The notes under the pieces were generated by a model, which did no database searches, was not told the origin of the DNA, and was given only the letters and a program-made list of their open reading frames with translations. Position numbers and translations under genes: made by a program. 64,000 nt of DNA from Sphingosinicella soli (GTDB lineage: Bacteria > Pseudomonadota > Alphaproteobacteria > Sphingomonadales > Sphingomonadaceae): contig NZ_JACHNZ010000015.1 in assembly GCF_014199685.1 (NCBI RefSeq), positions 1 to 64,000 on the forward strand, written 5' to 3'. Below, in pieces: positions 43,014-52,625 of the stretch (positions are counted from its first letter, which is position 1; each line of letters opens with the position of its first letter).

Positions 43014-44023
43014 GCTGCGATCTCCCCAGCGAAGACATCTCGCTCCAGTTCCTCGAGTCCGGGGAAGGCCGATGTCTCGGCAAATGATACGGCGTCGTCC
43101 AGATCGGCCTCGATCGCCCTCTCGATCGCGCCGAGATGCTCGTCCGTGGCAATTCCTTCTGAAATCAGCCAGGACCGGAAACGCGGCACCGGATCGGCGG
43201 CGACATATTCGGCTTTCACGACAGGGTCCATATAGGCGTCGTCATCGCCATAGACATGGCCGGAGAAGCGGAAGGTCATCGCTTCGATCAGCGTCGGGCC
43301 TCCGCCGGCGCGGGCACGGTCGATCGCTTCCTTCGCGGCCTGGTACATCTCGACCGGCGAATTGCCGTCGACCCGCACGCCGGGCATGTTGTAGCCGATC
43401 GCGCGATCCGCGATCCGGTCGGCGGCGGTGCTCTTGTTATAGGCGGTATGCTCGGCGAAACGGTTGTTTTGGCATACGAACACCACCGGAAGCTTCCAAA
43501 GACCTGCGAGGTTGAGCGCCTCGTGAAACGCGCCGATGTTTGAGGCGCCATCGCCGAAATAGGCGACCGTCACCTTGTCGTTACCGTCCATCTGCGATGC
43601 CCAGGCGAGGCCATTGGCGATAGGCATCGAGCTGCCTACGATGCCGGTGGTGACCATGATGCCCTTGTCCGGATAGGTTAGGTGCATCGGGCCGCCCTTG
43701 CCTTTGCAGATGCCGGTGACGCGACCCGCAATTTCCGCCCACAGATCGCGAAGCGGCATGCCCTTCGCGAGCATGTCGTGGATGCCGCGATAAATGGTGC
43801 AGATATAGTCGTCATCCCGCAGCGCGGTTGATACCGAGGAGGGAATCACTTCCTGCCCGCGCGGGCTATAATAGGGCATCGACAGCCGACCTGCCTTGAG
43901 CACAGCGACCGAGCGGTTGTCATTTTGGCGGATCAGCGTGACCTTCTTGTAAATTTTGAGAAGAATTTCGTCGGTTGGGCGCGCTCCGCCCGTTCCTGCT
44001 CTAGGCTCGTTGACTGTGGCCAC
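43010..44023 (-). CDS. TPP-dependent dehydrogenase E1 alpha (module B)
   Basis: The alpha subunit has about 337 residues, with YYSPRGQE, CKGKGGPMH and the TPP motif FGDGASNIGAFHE...CQNN, nearly superimposable on the module A subunit. GTG 44023 is chosen because AAAGGAG stands ten bases before it. An upstream TTG at 44050 overlaps the TonB receptor stop but has no such site. It is co-transcribed with the receptor, E1 beta and probably the flavoprotein. Confidence 0.87.
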   Translation of the reverse strand: MATVNEPRAGTGGARPTDEILLKIYKKVTLIRQNDNRSVAVLKAGRLSMPYYSPRGQEVIPSSVSTALRDDDYICTIYRGIHDMLAKGMPLRDLWAEIAGRVTGICKGKGGPMHLTYPDKGIMVTTGIVGSSMPIANGLAWASQMDGNDKVTVAYFGDGASNIGAFHEALNLAGLWKLPVVFVCQNNRFAEHTAYNKSTAADRIADRAIGYNMPGVRVDGNSPVEMYQAAKEAIDRARAGGGPTLIEAMTFRFSGHVYGDDDAYMDPVVKAEYVAADPVPRFRSWLISEGIATDEHLGAIERAIEADLDDAVSFAETSAFPGLEELERDVFAGEIAA

Positions 44024-44046
44024 GCTCGTCCCACTCCTTTGGTTGA

Positions 44047-46362
44047 TCAAAAACGATATGTTGCCTCGATGCCGTAGCGGCGTGGCGGTGCGGACTGCTG
44101 GTTGACCAAGCCCAACCCGAACGGGACCAGATCTTCCTTATAATCGTCATATTTCTTGTTGGCGAGGTTGCGGGCGAACACTGCGAGCTCCAGGCCACTG
44201 TCCATCGCATAGGACACCCGGGTCGAGATCAGGCCATAGCCTGCCATGACTACCTTGCTGGCGGAGATCGCCGTTGCATCGGGATCATCGGCGCGGACGC
44301 CGAACAGTCCGTAGCGTTTCGAGATGTAGGAATAGTCGATGAAGGCGTTGAAGGTTCCGGAACCGATTGTGCGGTTATAGTTGATGCTGCCACCGAGCGT
44401 CCATTTGGGAATGTTCTGGAAGGGCTCGTTGGAGCGATCGAGGACGGTGATGACACCCAACGGGTCGATCTGGTTGTAGGGATATTCGTCATATTTGGCG
44501 TTGGTGTATCCGGCGCGGCCGGAAAGGCGCAGTTCGTCGGCGACCAGCACGGTGAGTTCCGCTTCGCCGCCACTGACATGGCCGCTGGCGGCGTTGCCGA
44601 CGATCGTGCCGATCGCGCCGCCGGCGAGCGCCACCGGGGTCGAACGCTGGATGTTCTTATAGTCCGAGTAGAAGGCTGCGAGGTTCAGGCGGACGCGGCG
44701 ATCGAACAGGTCGGACTTGAAGCCGAGTTCATAGTCGGTGACCTCCTCGGGCTCGAACCCGGCGAAGGTTTCGATGAAAGTCGAACCACGCTGGTTGAAG
44801 CCGCCCGAGCGGAAACCCCGGCTGGTCTTGCCGTAGATGAGGATGCCGGCGACGGGCTTATATTCGAGACCGGCGGTGTAAGAGACGCCATTGTCCCTGC
44901 GCTTGAAGGTGGTGCGGCAATTATCGCCCTGAAAGCCGATCGGCAGGACGCAGGCTTCAAGCGGGGTGCCGACATTGTTCCTGACGGTGGGGGACATCGT
45001 CTTGTGATCGGTCGAATAGCGGATGCCGCCCGTGAAGGAGAATTGGTCGGTGAAGCTGAACGTGCCCTGGAAGTAAGCTGCATAGGAGGTCGCGGTGACA
45101 TCGACGTAGGTGTCGCTGGTACCTGGCGAGAACAACGGCAGGGCGATGGTTGATGAACCGTCATTGCCGCTTTCGTAGAAGGCGAAGAGGCCAGTGGTGA
45201 AGACCAGCTTGTCGTTAAACGCCGCGGACGTCAGATTCAGCTCACCAGAATATTGCTCGAAACCCTTGATGCGAGTCCTCGTATCTAGGATCTGATAGGG
45301 CGTGGCGTCGAGATCGATGCTCGAATGGGCATCGGTAGCACGATAGCCGACGATGCTCTTGAACGTGCCGATGCCGGTATCGAGCGTCGACGTCAACTGG
45401 GCGTTGGTCGCCCGCGCATAGGACTTATGCGGAAAACCCAGGCTGGTCTGATAGAAAGGCAGGTTGACGTAGTTGGCGATGTCATCGGTGCCGCCGCTTA
45501 CCAGGCCGACATAGATTTCGGCGATGCCGCCGGGCTCGAACTCGATGAGGCGCTGCGGGTTGGTTGCCTGGTTGACGCGGAAATGGCTGACCGAAAGCAC
45601 CATGTCGAGGGCGTCGGCCGGCTGTGCGCGCAGCTTGCCGCGTACGCTGAAGCTATTGTCCGAGCCGAGGCGCTTGCCGTCGAAGAGGTTCTTGGCGAAA
45701 CCCTTATTATGGGCATATTGCCCCGCGCCGCGGAACGAGATCTTATCGCTGAGCGGGACGTTGAGCACGACTTCGCCATTGGTCTGCTCGTAATTGCCAT
45801 AGGTTGCGCGAACCAGTCCGGAGAACTCGCCCATCTTGGGGTCCGCGGTGATGATGTTGAGCGCGCCGCCGGTCGTGTTGCGGCCGAACAAGGTGCCCTG
45901 CGGTCCCTTGAGTACTTCCACCCGCTCGACGTCGACCAGATCGATATTGGCGCCATAAGGCCGTGCCAGATAGATACCATCGACATAGGTGCCTACCGAG
46001 GGATCGAGCGTCGAGATGATGTCGGTCTGGACCTGGCCGCGGATCGCGATGATCGTCGAGGTGGCGCTGCCGTTCGGGTTGCTGACGGTGAGATTGGGCG
46101 TCGTGGTCGTCAGATCGGTGACGCGCTGGATGCTCTGCGCGCGCAGACTTTCGTTGCTCAGCGCGGTCACGGATACCGGAACGCTTTGAAGCGATTCCGT
46201 TCTACGGCGCGCGGTCACTAAAATTTCGTCCAACCCAAGCGCCTCTTCGGCCTGCGGCAGGGCTACGGGTGCCTCCTGCTGCGCCCACGCGGCGGAGCTT
46301 AGTAGGCTCGCACCAGCCATCAGAACGATACGGCCGACGTTGGTATTATTGTTGTAGGACAT
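44047..46362 (-). CDS. TonB-dependent outer-membrane receptor (module B)
   Basis: The 771-residue receptor starts at MSYNNNTNVGRIVLMAGASL with a signal peptide ending near AWAQ. It has DEILVTARRRTESLQSVPVSV, a plug domain with VERVEVLKGPQGTLFGRNTTGGA, and a barrel ending in ATYRF. GGGGGAGGGG precedes the ATG. It heads the module B operon, and its promoter region contains a LacI-type operator at 46442. Presumably it imports the substrate degraded by the enzymes behind it. Confidence 0.92.
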   Translation of the reverse strand: MSYNNNTNVGRIVLMAGASLLSSAAWAQQEAPVALPQAEEALGLDEILVTARRRTESLQSVPVSVTALSNESLRAQSIQRVTDLTTTTPNLTVSNPNGSATSTIIAIRGQVQTDIISTLDPSVGTYVDGIYLARPYGANIDLVDVERVEVLKGPQGTLFGRNTTGGALNIITADPKMGEFSGLVRATYGNYEQTNGEVVLNVPLSDKISFRGAGQYAHNKGFAKNLFDGKRLGSDNSFSVRGKLRAQPADALDMVLSVSHFRVNQATNPQRLIEFEPGGIAEIYVGLVSGGTDDIANYVNLPFYQTSLGFPHKSYARATNAQLTSTLDTGIGTFKSIVGYRATDAHSSIDLDATPYQILDTRTRIKGFEQYSGELNLTSAAFNDKLVFTTGLFAFYESGNDGSSTIALPLFSPGTSDTYVDVTATSYAAYFQGTFSFTDQFSFTGGIRYSTDHKTMSPTVRNNVGTPLEACVLPIGFQGDNCRTTFKRRDNGVSYTAGLEYKPVAGILIYGKTSRGFRSGGFNQRGSTFIETFAGFEPEEVTDYELGFKSDLFDRRVRLNLAAFYSDYKNIQRSTPVALAGGAIGTIVGNAASGHVSGGEAELTVLVADELRLSGRAGYTNAKYDEYPYNQIDPLGVITVLDRSNEPFQNIPKWTLGGSINYNRTIGSGTFNAFIDYSYISKRYGLFGVRADDPDATAISASKVVMAGYGLISTRVSYAMDSGLELAVFARNLANKKYDDYKEDLVPFGLGLVNQQSAPPRRYGIEATYRF

Positions 46363-46441
46363 ATGGATTCCCCTCCCCCAGTATGAATGCGGCCGGTGAC
46401 TCACCCACCAAGCTCACGGCGAACAATATTTGCGCTTTTTT

Positions 46442-46453
46442 GTTATCGCTTCA
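46442..46453. promoter_or_regulatory. LacI-type operator (TonB receptor, module B)
   Basis: GTTATCGCTTCA, or TGAAGCGATAAC on the other strand, keeps the left half-site TGAAGCG and its ATTTGAAGCGATA context matches the 60848 site. It lies 80-91 bases upstream of the receptor start. Confidence 0.5.
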
Positions 46454-46789
46454 AATCTGAGGTACAGTTAAACCAACCTCAGTGAGAGGCAAGCCAAAAA
46501 TTACGTGAGACGAACAAAATTTGGCCATTCGGCCCTGTTTTTTCTGGCGTATGCGGCCTAATTTTCACTCTGCATTCTGCGGTGGGCGCTCGGCAGAATC
46601 CCGAGTTATTGAGCTCATTATGGCCGGATTACCGGTGTGCAGCGTGCTGTTCCAACGCAAACTGGAGCAATTCCTGTACGTCCTGATCGGTCGGATGGTG
46701 CTTTGAACCGGAATGTAGTTGCCGTTAGGGGGGAATTAGTGTTTTTCGCGACTTTCAGAATCGTTGCAAACGGCATTGCAGCATATTAA
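46454..46789. other. Gap between divergent receptor and GMC genes
   Basis: No gene is recognisable here. Small open frames have no family similarity and no good ribosome-binding site. The region ends in the GMC promoter: a TTGCAG (46776) and TATAAT (46802) pair with a long 20-base spacer is the best -35/-10 candidate. Confidence 0.4.
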
Positions 46790-46801
46790 TGAAGCGCTTT
46801 A
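46790..46801. promoter_or_regulatory. LacI-type operator (GMC oxidoreductase)
   Basis: TGAAGCGCTTTA differs from the perfect palindrome at one position. It abuts a TATAAT (46802-46807), so a bound repressor would block the likely -10 region. It lies 78-89 bases before the GMC start. Confidence 0.65.
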
Positions 46802-46878
46802 TATAATACGGCACGCGTGGTGGGTTGCTCGACCGCGATGGCTTGGCGTCGAGAGGTCTGCGAAAATGAGGATGCTGA

Positions 46879-48594
46879 ATGACCCATAAGCTGGTTGGAC
46901 CGGCGCGTATCGCCGCCGGGGCATTTGACTTCATTATCGTGGGGGCAGGGTCGGCAGGCTGCGTGCTCGCAAATAGGTTGTCGGCTTCCGGTAAATATTC
47001 AGTTCTGCTGCTCGAGGCCGGCGGGGAAGACTCATCGCCCTGGATCCGCATTCCTCTCGGCTACGGAAAATTGTTCGATCATGCGACGCTGAACTGGCGT
47101 TACCAGACGACACCACAATCCTTCCTGGCCGACCGCAAGGTGCCCCAGCCGCGGGGCAAGGTGCTTGGCGGCTCGAGCTCGATTAACGGCCTGGTCTACG
47201 TACGCGGCCAGCGCGAAGATTACGATTCCTGGCGGGATTTGGGTGGAGAGGGATGGGGATGGGACGATGTCCTTCCCTATTTCCGTAAGAGCGAACGGCA
47301 GGTGCGTGGCGCCGATGCGCTGCATGGCGCGGACGGCCCCATCCCGGTTTCAGACGCAACGGAGCCACACGAGCTGTGCGATGCTTTTATCGGGGCGACG
47401 ACGAGCCTGGGTTATCCCGAGAATGAGGATTTCAATGGTCCCAGCCAGGAAGGCGTCGGCTATTATCAGATGACGGCAGAGCGAGGCCGGAGGGTCAGCG
47501 CCGCCGCCGGATATCTGCGTCCGGCAAGAGGTCGGCGAAACCTGCAAGTCATCGTCAAGGCGCATGTCACCAGAGTCGTGGCCGAAGCTGGCCGCGCGGT
47601 CGCGGTCGAATGGCACAAGGGCGGCCGGGATTATTCGGCCACGGCCAATGGCGAGATCATTCTGTCGGCCGGCGCGATCAATACCCCACAGATCATGCAG
47701 CTGTCGGGATTTGGGCCACTCGAACTGCTCAAATCGCTCGGAATCCCGGTACTAGCCGACCGGAAGGAAATCGGGGAAAATCTTCAGGATCACTTCCAGG
47801 TCCGCAATGTACTCAAGTCCTCGAAGCGGTTCACCCTAAACGACGACATGAGCAATATCGTCAGAATGGCGGGGATCAGTCTTCGCTATCTGCTGTTGTC
47901 GAAAGGGCCGCTGACCGTCAGCGCGGGATATGCTGGCGCATTTCTGAAGAGCCTTCCCTCGCTCCCAACGCCCGACATCCAGCTTTTGTGCATCAACTTC
48001 AGCACGGATCGGATGGGCAACAGCTTGCACGACTTCTCCGGTTTCACGATCAGCGCTTCCCAGTTGCGGCCCGAGAGCCGCGGTTCGGTAAAGGCGACGA
48101 GCGCCGATCCTTTTGCGGCACCGGCGATCGACCCGAATTTCCTGGCGGCAGACGAAGACATGCAGGTGATGGTAAGGGGCTTCAAGCTCATTCGCCAGAT
48201 CACCGGCGCCCGGCCATTGAGCAACTTCATCGTGGACGAGGTGTCGCCGGGGCGGAGCGTGTCCGATGATGCCAGCATAGCCGAGTATATTCGCGCCACG
48301 GGCGGGTCGCTGTACCATTCATGCGGCACGATGCGAATGGGTGCCGACGTGAATTCGGTGGTCGACTCGCGGCTGCGCGTTCGCGGCATAGACCGGCTGA
48401 GAGTGGTCGACGGCTCGATCATGCCGCACGTCGTATCGGGCAACACCCATGCCGCCATCGTGATGATCGGTGAAAAGGGCGCAGACATGATTTTGGAGGA
48501 CGCGGCGCGCGGATATGATGGGGCAGTCGGCGTGCAGGGCGTCGCATCGGCACTCGCCCCGCTCGGCGAACTGCAGTCTTCTGCCCATAAGTGA
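46879..48594 (+). CDS. GMC-family FAD oxidoreductase
   Basis: The 571-residue flavoprotein belongs to the glucose-methanol-choline family, which oxidises alcohols to aldehydes or ketones. FDFIIVGAGSAGCVLANRLS lies near residue 16, and RGKVLGGSSSINGLVYVRG is the second signature. The catalytic pair is His480 in HSCGTMRMG and His524 in SGNTHA. It is the first gene of a plus-strand operon that continues with two SDRs and a crotonase. A LacI-type operator overlaps its likely promoter. The alcohol substrate is unknown. Confidence 0.9.
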   Translation: MTHKLVGPARIAAGAFDFIIVGAGSAGCVLANRLSASGKYSVLLLEAGGEDSSPWIRIPLGYGKLFDHATLNWRYQTTPQSFLADRKVPQPRGKVLGGSSSINGLVYVRGQREDYDSWRDLGGEGWGWDDVLPYFRKSERQVRGADALHGADGPIPVSDATEPHELCDAFIGATTSLGYPENEDFNGPSQEGVGYYQMTAERGRRVSAAAGYLRPARGRRNLQVIVKAHVTRVVAEAGRAVAVEWHKGGRDYSATANGEIILSAGAINTPQIMQLSGFGPLELLKSLGIPVLADRKEIGENLQDHFQVRNVLKSSKRFTLNDDMSNIVRMAGISLRYLLLSKGPLTVSAGYAGAFLKSLPSLPTPDIQLLCINFSTDRMGNSLHDFSGFTISASQLRPESRGSVKATSADPFAAPAIDPNFLAADEDMQVMVRGFKLIRQITGARPLSNFIVDEVSPGRSVSDDASIAEYIRATGGSLYHSCGTMRMGADVNSVVDSRLRVRGIDRLRVVDGSIMPHVVSGNTHAAIVMIGEKGADMILEDAARGYDGAVGVQGVASALAPLGELQSSAHK

Positions 48595-48647
48595 GCCGAA
48601 TCGGCGCGGCAGGATGCCCGGCGCGGGAAGACAGTTGGAGAGTTGAA

Positions 48648-49463
48648 ATGGACTTAGGATATGCGGGTGCCAAATCGGTCGTCGTCGGTGGATCGCGCGG
48701 CCTGGGGCGCGCGATCGCAATCGCATTGGCACGCGAGGGCAGCGATGTCGTTGTGTTTGGGCGAAACGCCAATGGGCTCGACAAGACGGTCGAGGCGTGC
48801 CGCGCCGAAGGAGTCGATGCCTTCAGCCTGGTCGTTGACATGTCGGAAAATGAAGGCATCGATGCCGCATTTCGCGAGATCGGTGAGAGATGGGGTCATA
48901 TCAACGTCATCATTAACAACGCCGCCAATTCCTTCGGCACCCAGGGACAGTTTGAGACCATTACCGACGAGGTCTGGCAGGAGGCCTTCAACCGTATCAC
49001 CATTGGGTATGCGCGCACGATCCGTGCCGGTCTGCCGTGGATGCGCAAGGCCGATTGGGCGCGCGTGGTCAACCTGGCGACAGCATCGACCCGGCTCTTC
49101 ATGTCCAAGGTCGGGGTCTATAATGTCACGAAATCCGCCGTGACTGCGCTCAGCAAGCATCTTGCGCTCGATCTCGCGCCCGAAGGCATATTGGTGAACA
49201 CGTTGTCGCCCGGTGGAATCATGGTCTCAGGCGGCAATTGGGGGCCGTTGATCAACAAGGGCTTCGAAGACGCCGGGCTCGACAGCGCGAACCCCTATCA
49301 CGCGACCCAGGTGATGGAGTCGTTGTTCGGCAACGAGCCTTCGCGCCTCGGCCGCCACGGCAAGATTGAGGAATATGTCGCCGTGCTGTTGTTCGTGGCG
49401 TCGCGCGCCAACGGTTATATGACCGGCGCGGACATCAACGTCGATGGAGGCACTAATTTCTAA
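48648..49463 (+). CDS. SDR family oxidoreductase
   Basis: The 271-residue SDR starts at MDLGYAGAKSVVVGGSRG (ATG 48648 after TTGGAGAG). The cofactor loop is GGSRGLG, NNAANSF follows, and Tyr158/Lys162 form YNVTK. TGADINVDGG closes the fold. The usual catalytic Ser is in the VNLATAS segment (Ala-Thr-Ala-Ser), so its exact placement is uncertain. It lies between the GMC gene and another SDR. Confidence 0.87.
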   Translation: MDLGYAGAKSVVVGGSRGLGRAIAIALAREGSDVVVFGRNANGLDKTVEACRAEGVDAFSLVVDMSENEGIDAAFREIGERWGHINVIINNAANSFGTQGQFETITDEVWQEAFNRITIGYARTIRAGLPWMRKADWARVVNLATASTRLFMSKVGVYNVTKSAVTALSKHLALDLAPEGILVNTLSPGGIMVSGGNWGPLINKGFEDAGLDSANPYHATQVMESLFGNEPSRLGRHGKIEEYVAVLLFVASRANGYMTGADINVDGGTNF

Positions 49464-49477
49464 TAGGGAGCGAAGAC

Positions 49478-50329
49478 ATGCCGCATCCGAACGATATCCT
49501 GCTTACCGGCCATGTCGCTATGATCACCGGCGGTGGGCAGGGCCTCGGCGAAGCCATGGGGCGCGCCTTCGCGCGTTTCGGAGCGAAAGTCGTGCTGCTC
49601 GATCGCAAGCAGGGGAAGGCGGCGGCGGTTGCCAAGTCGCTTGAAGACGAAGGTTATGAAGCGCTGGGCCTCGAAACCGACGTTCGCGATACGCCGCAGG
49701 TTGAGCAGGCGCTCCAGGCGACATTGGATCGCTTTGGTCAGGTCGACATCCTAGTAAACAACGCGGCGGGCGTACGGCAGACGCCGTTCATCAAACTCGA
49801 CACGGACAAGTGGCGTCGTCAGATCGAGACGAATTTCGGCGCCCTCTTCACGCCCACCGAAGTTATTTCGCGCGAAATGGTCAGGGCGGGGCGGGGCGGT
49901 AACATCCTGAACATCACCAGCATCGAAGGGCTTCGTGCAGCACCGCTGTTCGCGGCCTATGCCGCCTGCAAGGCCGGCATGGTCAGCCTGACTCGGACGC
50001 TCGCGATCGAACTATCGGATCACGATATCCGCGTAAATTGCCTAGCGCCGGACATCATAGACACGCCCGGCATCAATTTCTTTTCCGAGGGCCAGCAAGG
50101 GTTCACAACCAACGAAGCCTTTGAGCGCTACATTCCGTTGAAGCGCGTTGGTACGCCGGAAGAGTTTGCCTCGGCGGCGATTTTTCTATGTTCCAAGATG
50201 GCGAGCTACATAACGGGCGTCACGCTCAGCGTGGATGGCGGTACATTTGCGGCATCGGGATGGTCGCGCAGCCCGAGCCGCGAATGGACTTTAGTTCATC
50301 CGCACTCGGCTCCGGCAGTCGCCGAATAG
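49478..50329 (+). CDS. SDR family oxidoreductase
   Basis: The 283-residue SDR has TGGGQGLG, NNAAG, and the catalytic Tyr161/Lys165 in YAACK. ITSIEGL supplies the Ser, and TGVTLSVDGG is near the end. The C-terminus is extended by about 25 residues (WSRSPSREWTLVHPHS). The same WxxxPxxxGG-like tail style occurs in the broken SDR at 23622. It lies 14 bases after the previous SDR. Confidence 0.88.
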   Translation: MPHPNDILLTGHVAMITGGGQGLGEAMGRAFARFGAKVVLLDRKQGKAAAVAKSLEDEGYEALGLETDVRDTPQVEQALQATLDRFGQVDILVNNAAGVRQTPFIKLDTDKWRRQIETNFGALFTPTEVISREMVRAGRGGNILNITSIEGLRAAPLFAAYAACKAGMVSLTRTLAIELSDHDIRVNCLAPDIIDTPGINFFSEGQQGFTTNEAFERYIPLKRVGTPEEFASAAIFLCSKMASYITGVTLSVDGGTFAASGWSRSPSREWTLVHPHSAPAVAE

Positions 50330-50440
50330 CGGCGGCCTCGCGACGGGACAGGGTGCTCGGCAGCGGGTATCGCCGTCTGCTGGCGTCGCCCGATCAGCTA
50401 CGGTAAGCACATAACCAGTCATCAGCATCGGGAGCGGGGC

Positions 50441-51241
50441 ATGGCACCAACCTATGAATATGAGACAATCCTGGTGGAAAAGGCCGAGGATCTCGTTGCT
50501 ACCGTAACCATCAATCGGCCGAAGGCGTTGAATAGCTTCAACAAGCTGATGATGGATGAGTTTCGGGATCTTTGGGCCGATCTCGCGCACGATCCCAAGG
50601 TTAACGCGGTGTTCCTGCGGGCGGCGGCAGGCCGGGCATTCTGTACCGGCGTCGATGTAAAGGAGCCGGGTGACATCACCGGCTCGAACGATGCTTGGCA
50701 TGCCGCCGACCCTGGCGAGAGCCTTGGACCCAAATATAACCGCTGCTGGAAGCCAGTTGTCACCGCGGTTCACGGCATGGCGGCCGGTGGCGCCTTTTAC
50801 TGGCTGAACGAGAGCGACATCATCATCTGTTCGCCCGAGGCGACCTTCTTCGATCCGCACGTCACTTATGGCATGACCGCGGCGGTGGAGCCGGTGGGGG
50901 CGGTATACCGGATGCCTCTCGGAGACGTGCTGCGGATGACCTTGCTCGGGAACGACGAACGCATCTCGGCGGAGACCGCGCTGCGCCTCGGTCTCGTTAC
51001 GGAAATCGTGGCCGAGGAGCAGCTTTGGGCGCACGGCAGGAGTCTGGCAGCCCTGATCGCAGCCAAGCCGCCGGCGGCGATCCAGGGATCGGTCAGGGCG
51101 ATTTGGGAGTCGCTCGACATGCCGAGATCGATAGCGCTCCAAAATGCGCTCAGCTACACGCAAATCGGCAATGCGGGCGCAATGAGCCAGGTCGATCGCG
51201 GGGCGATCATGAACAAACCCCAGCCATTCCGGGTCAGGTAG
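50441..51241 (+). CDS. Enoyl-CoA hydratase/isomerase (crotonase) family protein
   Basis: The 266-residue crotonase has the two oxyanion-hole segments RAFCTGVDVKE and HGMAAGGAFYWLNESD, and a VTYGMTAAVEPVG loop where the catalytic acids would sit. A Glu is present (AVEPVG), but the classical E-x-x-x-G-x-x-P-x-x-G pattern is loose. It hydrates, isomerises or cleaves a CoA ester. It ends the GMC-SDR-SDR operon and precedes the amidohydrolase unit. Confidence 0.83.
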   Translation: MAPTYEYETILVEKAEDLVATVTINRPKALNSFNKLMMDEFRDLWADLAHDPKVNAVFLRAAAGRAFCTGVDVKEPGDITGSNDAWHAADPGESLGPKYNRCWKPVVTAVHGMAAGGAFYWLNESDIIICSPEATFFDPHVTYGMTAAVEPVGAVYRMPLGDVLRMTLLGNDERISAETALRLGLVTEIVAEEQLWAHGRSLAALIAAKPPAAIQGSVRAIWESLDMPRSIALQNALSYTQIGNAGAMSQVDRGAIMNKPQPFRVR

Positions 51242-51316
51242 GCGCCCGTCACGTATGTGTCGGAAAATTCTGCTTGCCTGTACTTACTCTTGGCACAGCA
51301 TGCTCTTTGCCAAAAA

Positions 51317-51330
51317 ATGAAGCGCTTCAT
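51317..51330. promoter_or_regulatory. LacI-type operator (amidohydrolase)
   Basis: ATGAAGCGCTTCAT is a perfect 14-bp palindrome and the strongest member of the operator set. It lies 102-115 bases before the amidohydrolase ATG at 51432. Confidence 0.75.
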
Positions 51331-51431
51331 GAGATTCAGTAGGTTGCAAAATCGGTGTTTTCGGCTATGTGTTCCTGTAGTGGGCCGCTGCGAATGCGCA
51401 TGGACCCGGAAGATATTCAGGAGAAATCGTC

Positions 51432-52625
51432 ATGGCCACGCAGGTCGCGGAATTGAGTGCCCAGGAAGCATCGCGGGCCGACCCTCTCTTCGGCAAGATG
51501 CTCGACATCGACGGCCACATCTACCTTCCGGTCGAGGTCTATGAAGACCTCACCAAAGGAATGGGTCCAAATCCCTCTCTCGATTTCTACAAACGGCATT
51601 TGCAGTCGGACGAGTATAAGGACGGCCTCGCCCGCAACAAGACGGATATCTTCGGTGTCAAGGGCATGGCGGCGCTCGGCGCTACCGATGTCGAGGGCCG
51701 ACTCGAGGCGCTCGACCTTATGGGAGTCAAGGCTCAGCTCGCCTTCTCGCAGGCGATCGGTAACGAGATGCGCGTCAATTCGCATGTAGCGCGTGCCACC
51801 AACCGTGGCATCAATGACTATTATCTACAGTGGGCGAAGGGGGCCAGCGGCCGTGTGTGGCCGGCGATCAACCTCAATATGACTGAAGTCGACTGGGCGA
51901 TAGAAGAACTCGATCGCGTCCTCAAGATCGGCAACGTCGGCGGCATCAACATGCCATGCGCAGCTCCTCCCGGCGGCACCTCGCCGGCCCATTCGCAGTG
52001 GGATCCCTTCTGGGCCCGGCTCGAGGAAGCCAATGTGCCGGCGCTGATCCACCTAGGTGGTGGCGGACTCATCTCGCAGCCCGATCCGGACCCGATGTTC
52101 CCCGAGCGGGCGTGGGGCAATGCGGAATCGCTGAAAGGTGCGCCCGCTGAACGCGGCGGCGGCGAAGAGGCGATCAGCCCCTATTTCCTTCTGGTCGCGC
52201 ATATGCCGGCCGAACTTTATCTGCAGACGATGGTGATGGGCCGCGTGTTCGAGCGCTTCCCCAACCTGCGTTTCGGCGTGCTCGAATTCGGCACGACCTG
52301 GCTCGGCGAGTGCGCGCGCCGCATGGACCAGTGGGCGGATTTCCAGGTTCGCGTTGTCGGCCGGCACTTCGACATGAAGCCAAGCGAATATCTGCGCAAG
52401 AATGTCCGCGTCGGGCCGTTTTTCCACGAACCTCTCGCCGATATGATCAATCATTACGGCATGAAAGAGCTCTATTGCTACAACACCGACTTCCCGCATC
52501 TGGAAGGGAGTAAGGATCCAATCCGCAAGTTCCGCCAGCGCTTGGCGAGCCTGCCCGAAGATTATGCGCAGGACTTCTTCGTCGATAACGGCCGCTGGCT
52601 GATGCCGTACGTCGACGCCGCCTGA
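51432..52625 (+). CDS. Amidohydrolase-2 family protein
   Basis: The 397-residue TIM-barrel protein is of the kind that includes ACMSD-like decarboxylases and C-C hydrolases. MLDIDGHIYLP replaces the usual HxH with DGH, VPALIHLGGGG and FLLVAHMPAEL give barrel histidines, RFPNLRFGVLEFG is the family hallmark, and YNTDFPHLEG carries the catalytic Asp. The start follows AGGAGAAATCGTC. It is a single-gene unit with its own operator. A decarboxylation or ring-fission hydrolysis role is inferred only from the family. Confidence 0.83.
   Translation: MATQVAELSAQEASRADPLFGKMLDIDGHIYLPVEVYEDLTKGMGPNPSLDFYKRHLQSDEYKDGLARNKTDIFGVKGMAALGATDVEGRLEALDLMGVKAQLAFSQAIGNEMRVNSHVARATNRGINDYYLQWAKGASGRVWPAINLNMTEVDWAIEELDRVLKIGNVGGINMPCAAPPGGTSPAHSQWDPFWARLEEANVPALIHLGGGGLISQPDPDPMFPERAWGNAESLKGAPAERGGGEEAISPYFLLVAHMPAELYLQTMVMGRVFERFPNLRFGVLEFGTTWLGECARRMDQWADFQVRVVGRHFDMKPSEYLRKNVRVGPFFHEPLADMINHYGMKELYCYNTDFPHLEGSKDPIRKFRQRLASLPEDYAQDFFVDNGRWLMPYVDAA

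Noticed and set aside
45325-46221. 298-codon plus-strand open frame inside the TonB receptor
   Set aside because: It is a shadow of the receptor on the opposite strand, rich in Asp/Ile/Gly repeats without motifs.
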